From positions 37,371 to 101,370 of the forward strand of contig CAYMEW010000009.1 in NCBI GenBank assembly GCA_964389755.1: a stretch of 64,000 nt of DNA. The letters run 5' to 3'. A program made the translations under genes and the position numbers. The notes below the pieces were generated by a model, which searched no databases, was not told the DNA's origin, and saw only the letters and a list, made by a program, of their open reading frames with translations. The stretch comes from JBBSUQ01 sp964389755. Its GTDB lineage: Bacteria; Bacteroidota; Bacteroidia; Flavobacteriales_D; Crocinitomicaceae. Positions 9,098 to 17,682 of the stretch are shown in pieces; positions within the stretch are counted from its first letter, which is position 1, and the number at the start of each line of letters is the position of its first letter.

Positions 9098-9745
9098 ATG
9101 GTCCACAACATTTCAGCCCAGAATTCTATTTTCAACACGTACCTTGCTGAACTAAGGGATGTTAATGTTCAGAAAGACCCCATGCGCTTTCGCAGGAACC
9201 TGGAACGAATTGCCGAAATAATTGGGTACGAACTCTCTAAAAAACTCGAGTATGTTCAGGCAGAAGTCACCACGCCGCTCGGAACGGCGCAAACGAGTCT
9301 TCTGAAATCGCAACCCGTCCTGGCGACCATCCTTCGGGCGGGGCTCGCTATGCACCAGGGTCTGCTCAATTACTTCGACCAGGCCGAAAGTGCTTTCGTT
9401 TCGGCATATCGCAAGCATACCACGGAAGAAGTTTTTGATATTCACGTGGAATACATCGCAGCACCCGAACTCGATCATAAAACACTCATCATCAGTGATC
9501 CGATGCTTGCAACGGGCAGTTCCATGCTGACTGTTTACAAGGCTTTGCTCAAGCACGGCAAACCGGCGCGTGTGATCATCGTATCGGCAATTGCGGCACC
9601 GGAGGCCATCGAATTTCTCAAAAAGCATCTTCCCGTGAGCACGGAGATCTGGGTAGGAGCGGTAGACGATGAACTTACGGCACAATCCTACATTGTTCCG
9701 GGACTCGGCGATGCCGGTGACCTGGCTTATGGCATAAAAATCTGA
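9098..9745 (+). CDS. upp: Uracil phosphoribosyltransferase
   Basis: 215 residues. It converts uracil and PRPP to UMP in pyrimidine salvage. The PRPP-binding loop is I-S-D-P-M-L-A-T-G-S-S-M, and the C-terminal P-G-L-G-D-A-G-D-L-A-Y-G contacts uracil. I chose ATG 9098 (M-V-H-N-I-S) over ATG 9080, because the family begins with this short His-containing segment and a near-consensus -7 box (TAATTTTA, 9073-9080) overlaps the upstream ATG. A small membrane-protein gene follows 12 nt downstream. Confidence 0.95.
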   Translation: MVHNISAQNSIFNTYLAELRDVNVQKDPMRFRRNLERIAEIIGYELSKKLEYVQAEVTTPLGTAQTSLLKSQPVLATILRAGLAMHQGLLNYFDQAESAFVSAYRKHTTEEVFDIHVEYIAAPELDHKTLIISDPMLATGSSMLTVYKALLKHGKPARVIIVSAIAAPEAIEFLKKHLPVSTEIWVGAVDDELTAQSYIVPGLGDAGDLAYGIKI

Positions 9746-9757
9746 TGAACTGAACGT

Positions 9758-10219
9758 ATGGTCTGGGCAAAAATTACATCGTTATTCTTTCTGGCAACTT
9801 TTAAGTTCCTGTTTGCGCCTTACGTGGGTATGAAGATGGATCTGAATTATGTGGAAACCTTCTTTATCTGCATTTCGGGTGCTACCCTAAGTTCGGCAGT
9901 ATTTTACTTTAGTTCCGAATACTTCATGAAGCGTGCGCGGATCAAACGTCGTGAAAAACGGGAGAACGCCCTGCGGATGGGAATGGAATTCAAGGAGCCG
10001 AAGAAATTTACCCGCGTCAACAAGGCGATCATCTGGCTGAAACGCAAACTGGGTATTTATGGAATTTGCTTTTACGTTCCGCTTTTCCTGTCCATTCCGA
10101 TCGGGAGTATTATTGTCGCGAAGTTTTACGGCAGACTCAAAAAGACTTTTCCGCTGATTTTACTCGGTATTTGCCTGAATGGCTTTATTCTCACAGCCTT
10201 GTCGTACCTGTTTTTATAG
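9758..10219 (+). CDS. Small membrane protein of unknown function
   Basis: 153 residues. Hydrophobic segments lie near 5-22 and 31-50. A very basic loop follows (about 56-95, rich in K, R and E), then two more segments near 98-118 and 131-152. No domain is recognised. It sits between upp and a nucleotidase gene with short gaps (12 and 9 nt), so it is probably in their operon, but nothing in its sequence points to nucleotide metabolism. The P-L-F-L-S-I-P-I-G stretch in the third segment is weakly reminiscent of small exporters; I do not rely on it. Confidence 0.75.
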   Translation: MVWAKITSLFFLATFKFLFAPYVGMKMDLNYVETFFICISGATLSSAVFYFSSEYFMKRARIKRREKRENALRMGMEFKEPKKFTRVNKAIIWLKRKLGIYGICFYVPLFLSIPIGSIIVAKFYGRLKKTFPLILLGICLNGFILTALSYLFL

Positions 10220-10228
10220 ACTAAAAAC

Positions 10229-10939
10229 ATGGAAAAACACCTCTTTTTTGACCTCGACCGAACCCTTTGGGATTTTGAACGGAATTCCAAAACAGCCCTG
10301 CGACAGATCTTTAACGAAAGCGGACTGCATTCGAAAATTAAGAATTTCTACGATTTTCTGAATACCTACAAGCGCATCAACCACGAACTTTGGGTGGATT
10401 ACGCCAAAGGAAAAGTGGAGAAGTCCGTGTTGCGCATAGCGCGGTTTGAACGTACGCTCGATGCATTTAAAATCCAAGATGCGGAACTCGCTGCTCACAT
10501 GGACGGTGAATACCTGCGGATCTCTCCTATGCAGAAAAACCTTTTCCCTGGTACGATCGAAACGCTGGAAGAACTGAAACGGAATAATTACCGCATGCAT
10601 ATCATTACCAATGGTTTTCGGGAAGTACAACACATAAAACTCGAGAACTGCGGACTGAGTGCATTTTTTGACGTGGTCGTATGCTCCGAAGAAGTGGGGA
10701 AGAACAAACCCGACCCGGCGATCTTCCACCATAGTCTGGAAAAGGCGGGTGCAAAACTGGACCATTCGGTCATGATCGGCGATGACCTGACTGCCGATAT
10801 TGGCGGATCTTCGAAAATAGGGATGAAAAACGTGCTGTTCGACCCAGAAGAGCACTTTCGGAATTATTCCGGGGATTACCGAATTCGGAGGCTGGATGAA
10901 CTTCCGGCCCTGCTTCCCTGGGTTTTTAGACAGAATTAA
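10229..10939 (+). CDS. yjjG: YjjG-family (noncanonical) pyrimidine nucleotidase, HAD superfamily
   Basis: 236 residues with all HAD motifs: F-F-D-L-D-R-T-L-W-D-F near residue 7 (nucleophile and acid/base Asp), I-I-T-N-G-F (motif II), the Lys of K-P-D-P-A-I-F and I-G-D-D-L-T-A-D-I (motif IV). The L-W-D-F-E-R-N signature after motif I and the overall length match YjjG, a 5'-nucleotidase that removes non-canonical pyrimidine nucleotides. Placement two genes after upp fits a pyrimidine context. Its 3' end overlaps the convergent gene at 10936 by 4 nt. Confidence 0.87.
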   Translation: MEKHLFFDLDRTLWDFERNSKTALRQIFNESGLHSKIKNFYDFLNTYKRINHELWVDYAKGKVEKSVLRIARFERTLDAFKIQDAELAAHMDGEYLRISPMQKNLFPGTIETLEELKRNNYRMHIITNGFREVQHIKLENCGLSAFFDVVVCSEEVGKNKPDPAIFHHSLEKAGAKLDHSVMIGDDLTADIGGSSKIGMKNVLFDPEEHFRNYSGDYRIRRLDELPALLPWVFRQN

Positions 10940-11391
10940 AGCCTGTACAATTTCAGCTTTTGGGGCTTATCGCTTTCACGCAGGTAGATCAGGATTTTCA
11001 TTTTACGTTTGTTGAAAAAACAGAACTTGTAACGAATCCGTTCCGGCATTTCATTTTCAATGTTGATGAAGTCAAGTTTACGGCCGTTCGCCACGAAGCG
11101 GTAAACCGTATTTGTATTGAGGGAATCCTGTTGCGGCGTTTCGAGTTTAAGACTCAGGTTTTTGTTAACATTCACAACAGTGATTGTTTCCACGAGGATG
11201 CTGTCGCCAACCGTATTGGTACGGTAACCTTTTCCCGTTAAGGTATTACCGTTCATCTGCCAGATCGCGTATCCGGTTCCTTCTTTGTATTTCCAGGTTC
11301 CGGGCAGGTGACGCGCTTTCCCGCCGATCTGGGCATTTCCGGCCAGCGAGATCAGCAAGGTTAAAAACAGGATGAATTTAGCGGATGCCAT
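10936..11391 (-). CDS. Exported protein of unknown function (DUF6265-like)
   Basis: 151 residues from the ATG at 11391. A signal peptide (about 1-20, ending in A-G-N-A-Q) precedes a small beta-rich domain beginning L-P-G-T-W-K-Y-K-E-G and containing M-N-G-N-T-L-T-G-K-G-Y. This pattern is like the lipocalin-style DUF6265 family, but the match is from memory of the pattern only. The upstream in-frame Met codons lack a signal peptide and would overlap the preceding gene more. The ATG lies 14 nt inside the end of the glycosyltransferase gene, so it is likely translationally coupled. Confidence 0.72.
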   Translation of the reverse strand: MASAKFILFLTLLISLAGNAQIGGKARHLPGTWKYKEGTGYAIWQMNGNTLTGKGYRTNTVGDSILVETITVVNVNKNLSLKLETPQQDSLNTNTVYRFVANGRKLDFINIENEMPERIRYKFCFFNKRKMKILIYLRESDKPQKLKLYRL

Positions 11392-13195
11392 AAAATGTAA
11401 GATTCGTAAGTTCAAGTTTATTTTTTCCGACGTTGTAAATATATCCATGGATAACATCATCCGGACGGATTTGTTCGGGCAGGCGGAAGGGCACGTAGAA
11501 CTTCTCAGGTTGGTCTTCCCGGCTTAGTCGGGCGCAGTCGAGGGCCTCGTAAAGAACAGGCTCCTCATTTTCATTCTGAAGCAGTGATCCGTTTCGCTCG
11601 GCAGTCACCACAATGAAGCAATCTTCGTTTCCGTGACGCACCCCCTCGTATTCGGCCACAAAATAACGATAGGCAGCGTGTTGGAGAAATTCATTCGCAT
11701 CCAGGCGGAAATCCGCACAGAACTCCGCGCTGTCATTCACGGGGAAAGATGGTTTAATCGTTAAAGAAACGGCTAGTTCGGGAGCTTTGTCTTCCCCTTT
11801 GGCATACAAAAAATACGCACCGTTCGGGTACAGTTCTTCCTCGATCAGCACCGGGTATTTTCGCCGTATGACTTCGCAATACGCCAGCCGGTGAAAGTTG
11901 TTTGTCCAGCAATACGTGAAAAAGGCTTTGTCGGAGCGCTGCACGCGTTCATGCAGGCGAAACACCGTTTCCGGATTCGTCCAGTCGGTGATCGGTTCCT
12001 GGCGATCGCGCTTCAGGTAATAGTTGAGGTAAGCGACATCACACGTATTGATCGCATAGTCGATGGAATTGTTTCCGTTGATCGCTTCCTCGGTTTCAAT
12101 GTCGGCCGCGATCTGTTTAAACACACCGTTGGGAGTCGGTTCGAGAAAACCTGCGAAAAAAACGGTGTGGATCGTAAAAACGATGGCAGGCACGAGAATT
12201 GCTTCAATGCGTAACTGCCTGCTCGCTCCGCCTGCAAAAATTCCTGCCAGGAAAAGCGGAAGGGTGAAAATCATGACCGTTTCGCGCAAAATAGGTGTGT
12301 ACAGCACTGAAACGAGGTGGGCGAGGAGGTAAACGGCTACAAACCAACTGAGGGTCCACCAGCGGAAAAATCGCGCATGACCGGCGCGGCGTAAAAGTCC
12401 GTATAATAAATAAGCGAGTCCGAAGACAAGTAAAATCCACGAGTTGTTGAAAAGTTCGCGAAAAAAAACAAAAAGCCACGAAGGAGCGGGAGCCGCAAGC
12501 CACCCGAGTCCGCCCTGTGAGAGGTGAACCAACGTTACCGGAATATGCGGGATGAACAGCAGTACGGAGGCAATTCCGCAAAGAATAACGGCCATCCGTC
12601 GTCGGATAAAGAAAAGTGAAACAAGCCCGAGGATTCCCACTGCGAGGAATGCGAAATAATGGGAGTACATGGCGCCTGCAAGTCCGCAGACCAGTACCAG
12701 GTACCAGTAAAACGGAAGTTTTTCGCGGTCGCGGATATGTACCAGTGCCCAAAAGGCCAGCAGCAGGAAAAAAAGTCCGGAATTGTACGGCCTTGCATAA
12801 GTGGTATTAATGATGAAATAATCGAGCGTGCAAAAGAACGAAAGGACGAACAGCCCGGCATTCCGCGAATGTACGAAGCGACAGATCCGGTAGATCAGGA
12901 TGCAGTTCAGGACAAAGAAAAGCAGGGAAGTGGCACGGATCGACCATTCGCTTTCGCCGAAAATGCGAACCCAACCCCACAAAAAAGCCTGGTAAAAAGC
13001 CGGGTGCATATCCCCGTATTTCACCCCGGTATTCCAGAAGTCGAGCCAGCTTACGGGACGCGTGCGCCACCAGGCACTGAGTTCGTCGTTTGAAAGACTT
13101 TGGAACTCGATAAACAGCAGACGCAGTATCAATCCGAGACCGAGCAGGATCAAAAACCAGGCATGTGCCCGGAAAAATGTCCGCACCTTAGCCAT
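11378..13195 (-). CDS. GT-C fold membrane glycosyltransferase (ArnT/PMT, family 39-like)
   Basis: About 605 residues. Ten or more membrane segments fill the first ~350 residues, then a soluble C-terminal domain of ~230 residues. The first periplasmic loop has S-N-D-E-L-S-A-W-W with the Asp-Glu pair typical of polyprenyl-phosphate-sugar-dependent enzymes, and a later G-D-M-H-P-A-F-Y corresponds to the family G-D-x-H-P-P motif. It probably transfers a sugar from a lipid carrier to an envelope acceptor; donor and acceptor are unknown. The start at 13195 overlaps the rlmB stop by 8 nt; an ATG at 13219 would overlap by 32. Confidence 0.85.
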   Translation of the reverse strand: MAKVRTFFRAHAWFLILLGLGLILRLLFIEFQSLSNDELSAWWRTRPVSWLDFWNTGVKYGDMHPAFYQAFLWGWVRIFGESEWSIRATSLLFFVLNCILIYRICRFVHSRNAGLFVLSFFCTLDYFIINTTYARPYNSGLFFLLLAFWALVHIRDREKLPFYWYLVLVCGLAGAMYSHYFAFLAVGILGLVSLFFIRRRMAVILCGIASVLLFIPHIPVTLVHLSQGGLGWLAAPAPSWLFVFFRELFNNSWILLVFGLAYLLYGLLRRAGHARFFRWWTLSWFVAVYLLAHLVSVLYTPILRETVMIFTLPLFLAGIFAGGASRQLRIEAILVPAIVFTIHTVFFAGFLEPTPNGVFKQIAADIETEEAINGNNSIDYAINTCDVAYLNYYLKRDRQEPITDWTNPETVFRLHERVQRSDKAFFTYCWTNNFHRLAYCEVIRRKYPVLIEEELYPNGAYFLYAKGEDKAPELAVSLTIKPSFPVNDSAEFCADFRLDANEFLQHAAYRYFVAEYEGVRHGNEDCFIVVTAERNGSLLQNENEEPVLYEALDCARLSREDQPEKFYVPFRLPEQIRPDDVIHGYIYNVGKNKLELTNLTFYGIR

Positions 13196-13961
13196 ACAGT
13201 TCCTGTCGTGTTTTTTCATACAGGATCATACCTGTTGCAACTCCCACGTTCAGCGAAGCGATCTCACCACGCAGCGGAATGCGTCCGGAAATGTCGCACA
13301 TGTTCAGCAGGTCATTCGTAATTCCGTCTTCTTCCGAACCCATGATGATGGCTACCGAACCGCGCAGGTTCACTTCATAAAGCGGTACACTGGATTTTTC
13401 GGTGCAGGCCACGAGTCGCAAACCGCTTTGTTGCAGGTAGAACAGCGAGTTCTTCAGGTTATCGGTTTTGCAAACGGGAATCCGGTTCAGTGCACCGGCA
13501 GAAGTTTTTACTGCGTCGGCTGTTACGAGTGCAGAACCTTTGGACGGGATCAGGATCGCATCCACACCCTGGCATTCGGCAGTACGCGCGATCGCACCGA
13601 AATTGCGCACGTCCGTGATGCGGTCCAGCACCAGGATATTCGGTTTTTTACCCGCTTCGAGCATCGCGTCTACAAATCCTTCCACTTCATGATATTCCAC
13701 CGGGGAAACGTAGGCGATCACTCCCTGGTGATTTTTTTCGGTCACGCGATCCAGTTTCTGAACCGGTACGTATTGTAACTGGAATTGCTTGCCTGTTAGT
13801 GCTTCGCGCAATTCCTGGAACAAGTCCTTCTGGATTCCTTTGGCGATAAGGATGCGATTGATCTCGCGTTCGGCCTGGATGGCCTCAATGACTGCACGAA
13901 CTCCGAAAATGATGTTCTCATCTTCTTTTCGTGGGTGTTTTTTGAATGATTCGCGCTGCAT
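13188..13961 (-). CDS. rlmB: TrmH/SpoU-family RNA 2'-O-methyltransferase, RlmB-like
   Basis: 257 residues: an N-terminal L30e-like substrate-binding domain (F-G-V-R-A-V-I-E-A near residue 20) and a C-terminal SPOUT domain with D-R-I-T-D-V-R-N-F-G-A-I-A-R-T-A, I-I-M-G-S-E-E-D-G-I and I-P-L-R-G-E-I-A-S-L-N-V-G-V-A motifs. These form the knotted SAM-binding site. RlmB methylates the 2'-OH of a conserved guanosine in 23S rRNA (G2251 in E. coli). The motif set fits RlmB best among TrmH relatives. It follows the OsmC-like gene after 4 nt. Confidence 0.9.
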   Translation of the reverse strand: MQRESFKKHPRKEDENIIFGVRAVIEAIQAEREINRILIAKGIQKDLFQELREALTGKQFQLQYVPVQKLDRVTEKNHQGVIAYVSPVEYHEVEGFVDAMLEAGKKPNILVLDRITDVRNFGAIARTAECQGVDAILIPSKGSALVTADAVKTSAGALNRIPVCKTDNLKNSLFYLQQSGLRLVACTEKSSVPLYEVNLRGSVAIIMGSEEDGITNDLLNMCDISGRIPLRGEIASLNVGVATGMILYEKTRQELYG

Positions 13962-13965
13962 GTTA

Positions 13966-14370
13966 TTAATAATTTAGATCGTAAGTGACTTTGACGTCTT
14001 TGCTTAGAGAATGCTGTACCGGGCATGCCTTGCCCGCACGAACTACCTTTTCGAAAGTAGCTTCGTCCCAGCCATTTGCCGAAAAGTCCATTTTGAGAAT
14101 GATCTCCCCGATCCGACGCGGGTTGGATTCCATGATCTTCGTAACATCCACCTCCGCTCCTTTGAAGGGAATCCCGTGATTGTCGCAGTAGATTCCCATG
14201 ATCGTCAGCATGCAGGAAGCGAGTGCCGAAGCCACGAGATCGGTCGGTGAAAAGAGTTCGCCCCGTCCGTTGTTATCAACCGGTGCGTCGGTCTCAATGA
14301 CCGAACCCGAACGAAGGTGTTCGGAACGTGTCCGCAAATGCGGAATATAACTTACATGTGCAGTTGCCAT
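13966..14370 (-). CDS. OsmC/Ohr-family protein
   Basis: 134 residues. The two conserved family cysteines are present as C53 (A-L-A-S-C-M-L-T) and C116 (K-A-C-P-V-Q), placed as in OsmC-type hydroperoxide reductases, with the S-P-T-D-L motif before the first. The protein probably reduces organic hydroperoxides in the cytoplasm. It more resembles the YhfA-like branch than Ohr proper, so the substrate is uncertain. It is the first gene of a minus-strand group leading to rlmB. Confidence 0.9.
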   Translation of the reverse strand: MATAHVSYIPHLRTRSEHLRSGSVIETDAPVDNNGRGELFSPTDLVASALASCMLTIMGIYCDNHGIPFKGAEVDVTKIMESNPRRIGEIILKMDFSANGWDEATFEKVVRAGKACPVQHSLSKDVKVTYDLNY

Positions 14371-14418
14371 AATTGCTAATTACCTGGTTCGTAAAACGCT
14401 TCTTTGTTACGAATAATG

Positions 14419-14426
14419 TAACTTTG
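14419..14426 (+). promoter_or_regulatory. -7 box TAACTTTG, 14434 gene and lipA
   Basis: An exact TAnnTTTG match ending 7 nt before ATG 14434. The expected transcription start falls at or next to the ATG, so the message would be leaderless. A TTTG lies at 14403-14406, but only 12 nt upstream, too close for a normal -33 element. Confidence 0.6.
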
Positions 14427-14433
14427 TAATACG

Positions 14434-15192
14434 ATGAAGCGCCGTTCTTTTAATTCCATTGTAAAGGTAGGACTTTTTGTGCTATCTCCCCTGATCTTCT
14501 TTGCCCAGCAGGCAGCAGAGGAAGAACCGGGTTACCTTTACCGAAAAGCGTTTTCGGGCGGATTGATGATCAGTACGCACGGAATCGGGCCGCAGTTGCA
14601 GTTGGAACGAAAAATGAATTACAGGTATTATCACCAGTTCGGACTGACGCTTTCGGGCATTCGTCACGAAAAGGAATACCGCTCGAAGAACGCGTCTTAC
14701 GACGATTCCAAACCCTACGTTTACGGGAAACTGAACAGCTTAATTGCGCTGCGCTTCTTTTTCGGCGGAAAACTGGAACTTTTTGAGAAAAAACGGACGC
14801 GCGGCATTTCGATTCATTACACCTGGGCAGCGGGACCGTCTGTCGGGTATCTGAAACCCGTTTACCTGAAGATTCTCGAACCTTCGGCTGCTGAGCAGCA
14901 CCAGGATCCGCACGTGGAAAGATATGATCCGGCCCTGCATCCGCAGGAGAACATTTACGGAAGAGCTTCGTATTTTGAAGGGTTCGGAGAAGGAAGCATC
15001 CGGCCCGGACTTTTCTTAAAGAGCGGTTTTTTCTTCGATTTCAGTAAAAAAGAAGCCCTGATACTGGGGTTGGAGATCGGCGCGATGATAGATGCATATT
15101 CGAAAACTGTTGTACTTTTGTACCAGTCGAAAAATCATCAGGTATTTCCGGCATTCTATGCCAGTCTCCTGATTGGAAAAAAACGATTTTAG
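14434..15192 (+). CDS. Exported beta-strand-rich protein, probable outer-membrane barrel
   Basis: 252 residues. A signal peptide (about 1-24, ending F-F-A-Q) is followed by alternating hydrophobic/polar strands with many aromatic residues and a final L-I-G-K-K-R-F. This is the texture of a small outer-membrane barrel, but no family is recognised. The signal peptide requires ATG 14434, which makes its closeness to the -7 box notable. lipA begins 2 nt after its stop, so the two are in one operon; no functional link is evident. Confidence 0.78.
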   Translation: MKRRSFNSIVKVGLFVLSPLIFFAQQAAEEEPGYLYRKAFSGGLMISTHGIGPQLQLERKMNYRYYHQFGLTLSGIRHEKEYRSKNASYDDSKPYVYGKLNSLIALRFFFGGKLELFEKKRTRGISIHYTWAAGPSVGYLKPVYLKILEPSAAEQHQDPHVERYDPALHPQENIYGRASYFEGFGEGSIRPGLFLKSGFFFDFSKKEALILGLEIGAMIDAYSKTVVLLYQSKNHQVFPAFYASLLIGKKRF

Positions 15193-15194
15193 CG

Positions 15195-16070
15195 ATGAGT
15201 GAAATTACTGTGTCAAACGAAAATACGATCCGTATCAAAAAGCCGAAATGGCTGCGTGTAAAATTGCCCACCGGCGAGAACTACCGTGCAGTTCGTAAAC
15301 TGGTAGATGAACACAAACTCCACACGATCTGCGAAAGCGGAAGCTGTCCGAATATGGGAGAATGTTGGGGAGAAGGTACGGCGACATTCATGATCCTCGG
15401 AAATATTTGTACGCGTTCCTGCGGTTTTTGTGCAGTGCAGACCGGTCGCCCGGATGCAGTGGATATGTTCGAACCCGGAAAGGTGGCCCACAGTGTCAAA
15501 ACCATGGGTGTCAAACATGCTGTGATCACTTCGGTGGACCGTGACGACCTGAAAGACGGTGGTTCGGAGATCTGGGTTCAGACCGTAAAGGCAATTCGCC
15601 ACCAGTCGCCCGGAACGACCCTCGAAACGCTGATCCCCGATTTTGGTGGAAAGTGGGAAAACCTCCAACGCGTGATTGACGTGGCACCGGAGATCGTGTC
15701 GCACAACCTCGAAACAGTGCGTCGCCTGACCAAACAGGTACGCATCCAGGCCAAGTACGACCGCAGCCTCGAGGTACTCTTTCGACTTAAAAAAGGGGGC
15801 ATGCGCACCAAGAGCGGAGTGATGCTCGGACTCGGAGAAACGGACCAGGAAGTGCTTGAAACGATGGAGGACCTGCGCAGCGTCAATGTGGATATTCTCA
15901 CACTTGGGCAATACCTGCAACCCACTCCGAAACATTTGCCGATCGCTGAGTTCGTAACACCGGAACGTTTCGACAAATACCGTGAGATCGGTCTCGAGAT
16001 GGGATTCCGCTACGTGGAAAGCGGTCCGCTCGTACGTTCTTCTTATCATGCCGAGAAACATTTGTTCTGA
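15195..16070 (+). CDS. lipA: Lipoyl synthase
   Basis: 291 residues. It is a radical SAM enzyme that inserts two sulfur atoms into protein-bound octanoyl groups. The auxiliary 4Fe-4S cluster site is [12 protein letters not shown], the radical SAM site is C-T-R-S-C-G-F-C and the C-terminal R-S-S-Y-H-A-E supplies the conserved Ser ligand. It lies just before lpd, whose complexes use lipoate, although a separate promoter stands between them. Confidence 0.97.
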   Translation: MSEITVSNENTIRIKKPKWLRVKLPTGENYRAVRKLVDEHKLHTICESGSCPNMGECWGEGTATFMILGNICTRSCGFCAVQTGRPDAVDMFEPGKVAHSVKTMGVKHAVITSVDRDDLKDGGSEIWVQTVKAIRHQSPGTTLETLIPDFGGKWENLQRVIDVAPEIVSHNLETVRRLTKQVRIQAKYDRSLEVLFRLKKGGMRTKSGVMLGLGETDQEVLETMEDLRSVNVDILTLGQYLQPTPKHLPIAEFVTPERFDKYREIGLEMGFRYVESGPLVRSSYHAEKHLF

Positions 16071-16142
16071 TCAGGGCCTGCGGCAATCAAAGAACGCGTA
16101 TTTTTTAGTGCCTCTTTTCGCTTTCGGGGGATGAATAAATCT

Positions 16143-16150
16143 TAACTTTG
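16143..16150 (+). promoter_or_regulatory. -7 box TAACTTTG, lpd
   Basis: An exact TAnnTTTG match ending 22 nt before the lpd start codon. The predicted leader is about 15 nt and A-rich. No clear -33 TTG lies at the expected distance; TTTTCG at 16116-16120 is the nearest candidate. Confidence 0.65.
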
Positions 16151-16172
16151 TTAACCAAAAAATTATCATATC

Positions 16173-17573
16173 ATGGATTACGATGTTACAATAATCGGTA
16201 GTGGACCGGGAGGATATGTGGCCGCAATACGCTGTGCCCAGTTAGGAATGAAAACAGCCCTGATCGAAAAATACGACACATTGGGCGGTACCTGCCTGAA
16301 TGTCGGATGTATCCCTTCCAAAGCACTGCTCGATTCATCGGAGCACTTCCACAATGCCGTGCATAATTTTGCCGAGCACGGAATCATTACGACCGAGGTA
16401 AAAGCAGACCTCAAGCAGATGATCAAGCGGAAGAATGAAGTGGTAAGCCAGACCTGCTCAGGGGTGAAATTCCTGATGGATAAAAATAAAGTAGAAGTAC
16501 ACCATGGTGTGGGCTCCTTTAAAGATAAAAATACGATCAGCATTAAGGATGTCGACGGAAAAGAATCCGAGATCACTTCGAAAAACATCATTATTGCAAC
16601 CGGTTCCAAACCGAACTATTTCAAAGGAATGGAACCCGATAAAAAACGCATTATTACTTCGACTGAAGCCCTTGAACTCGAAAAGATCCCGGAAAGCATG
16701 GTCGTTATCGGTGGTGGTGTGATCGGCCTTGAGCTTGGATCCGTTTATGCACGCCTCGGATCGAAGATCGAAGTGGTTGAATTCGCCGACTCGATCATCC
16801 CGACCATGGACCGTACGCTCGCGAAAGAACTGACCAAGGTTCTCAAAAAAGAAGGGTTTAAATTCAACCTGCAGCACAAAGTACAAAAGGTAGAGAATAC
16901 CGGGAAAGGAGTGAAGGTAACTGCGCTCGACAAGAACGATAAAGAGGTTTCCTTCGAAGCAGAGTACTGCCTCGTGGCGGTCGGAAGAAAACCGTATACA
17001 GAAGGACTCAACGCCGAAGCCGCAGGTGTGAAGTTAACGGATCGCGGCCAGGTGGAAGTGAATGACCACCTGCAAACGAACGTTTCGAACATCTACGCGA
17101 TCGGGGACGTGGTGCGTGGCGCCATGTTGGCACACAAGGCCGAGGAAGAGGGCGTTTATGTTGCCGAAATGCTGGCCGGGCAAAAGCCTCACGTGAATTA
17201 CAACCTCATTCCGGGTGTGGTGTACACCTGGCCGGAAGTGGCTGCAGTTGGAAAAACGGAAGAAGAACTCAAAAAAGAAGGACGTGAGATCAAGATCGGA
17301 TCATTCCCGATCAAAGCACTCGGACGTGCACGCGCCAGTATGGATACTGCAGGTCTGATCAAGATCATTGCCGATAAAGAAACCGATGAGGTTCTCGGAG
17401 TACACATGATCGCGCCGCGTGCGGCAGACCTGATCATGGAAGCTGTTACGGCCATGGAATACCGCGCTTCCGCAGAAGACATCGCGCGCATCTGTCACCC
17501 GCACCCGACTTACTCGGAAGCAGTGAAGGAAGCGGCACTCGGCGCCACGGAAAACAGGGCTTTACACGTGTAA
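16173..17573 (+). CDS. lpd: Dihydrolipoyl dehydrogenase (E3)
   Basis: 466 residues. It reoxidises dihydrolipoyl groups of 2-oxoacid dehydrogenase complexes and the glycine cleavage system, using FAD and NAD+. The N-terminal dinucleotide fold is I-I-G-S-G-P-G-G-Y. The redox disulfide is in G-G-T-C-L-N-V-G-C-I-P-S-K, the NAD fold has V-V-I-G-G-G-V-I-G-L-E, and the active-site His-Glu pair is in H-P-H-P-T-Y-S-E. Transcribed from its own promoter and followed by a clear terminator at 17592. Confidence 0.97.
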   Translation: MDYDVTIIGSGPGGYVAAIRCAQLGMKTALIEKYDTLGGTCLNVGCIPSKALLDSSEHFHNAVHNFAEHGIITTEVKADLKQMIKRKNEVVSQTCSGVKFLMDKNKVEVHHGVGSFKDKNTISIKDVDGKESEITSKNIIIATGSKPNYFKGMEPDKKRIITSTEALELEKIPESMVVIGGGVIGLELGSVYARLGSKIEVVEFADSIIPTMDRTLAKELTKVLKKEGFKFNLQHKVQKVENTGKGVKVTALDKNDKEVSFEAEYCLVAVGRKPYTEGLNAEAAGVKLTDRGQVEVNDHLQTNVSNIYAIGDVVRGAMLAHKAEEEGVYVAEMLAGQKPHVNYNLIPGVVYTWPEVAAVGKTEEELKKEGREIKIGSFPIKALGRARASMDTAGLIKIIADKETDEVLGVHMIAPRAADLIMEAVTAMEYRASAEDIARICHPHPTYSEAVKEAALGATENRALHV

Positions 17574-17591
17574 CGAACACTAAATTTTGTT

Positions 17592-17625
17592 AAAAGCGCT
17601 TCTTATTGCAGGGAGCGCTTTTTTT
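17592..17625 (+). terminator. Rho-independent terminator after lpd
   Basis: A perfect 9-bp stem (17592-17600 with 17614-17622, A-A-A-A-G-C-G-C-T and its complement) closes a 13-nt loop and runs into T residues up to 17625. It lies 18 nt after the lpd stop. Confidence 0.8.
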
Positions 17626-17682
17626 GTGCGAACTAATGCAGGAAGGGCTTGTTATGTCTTCAAAACCAATAAATTTTTAGGT

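Noticed and set aside
9080..9100. ATG 9080 as upp start
   Set aside because: It overlaps a near-consensus -7 box and precedes the conserved N-terminus; ATG 9098 fits the family.
15213..16061. 282-codon open frame antisense to lipA
   Set aside because: Shadow of the strongly conserved lipoyl synthase frame.
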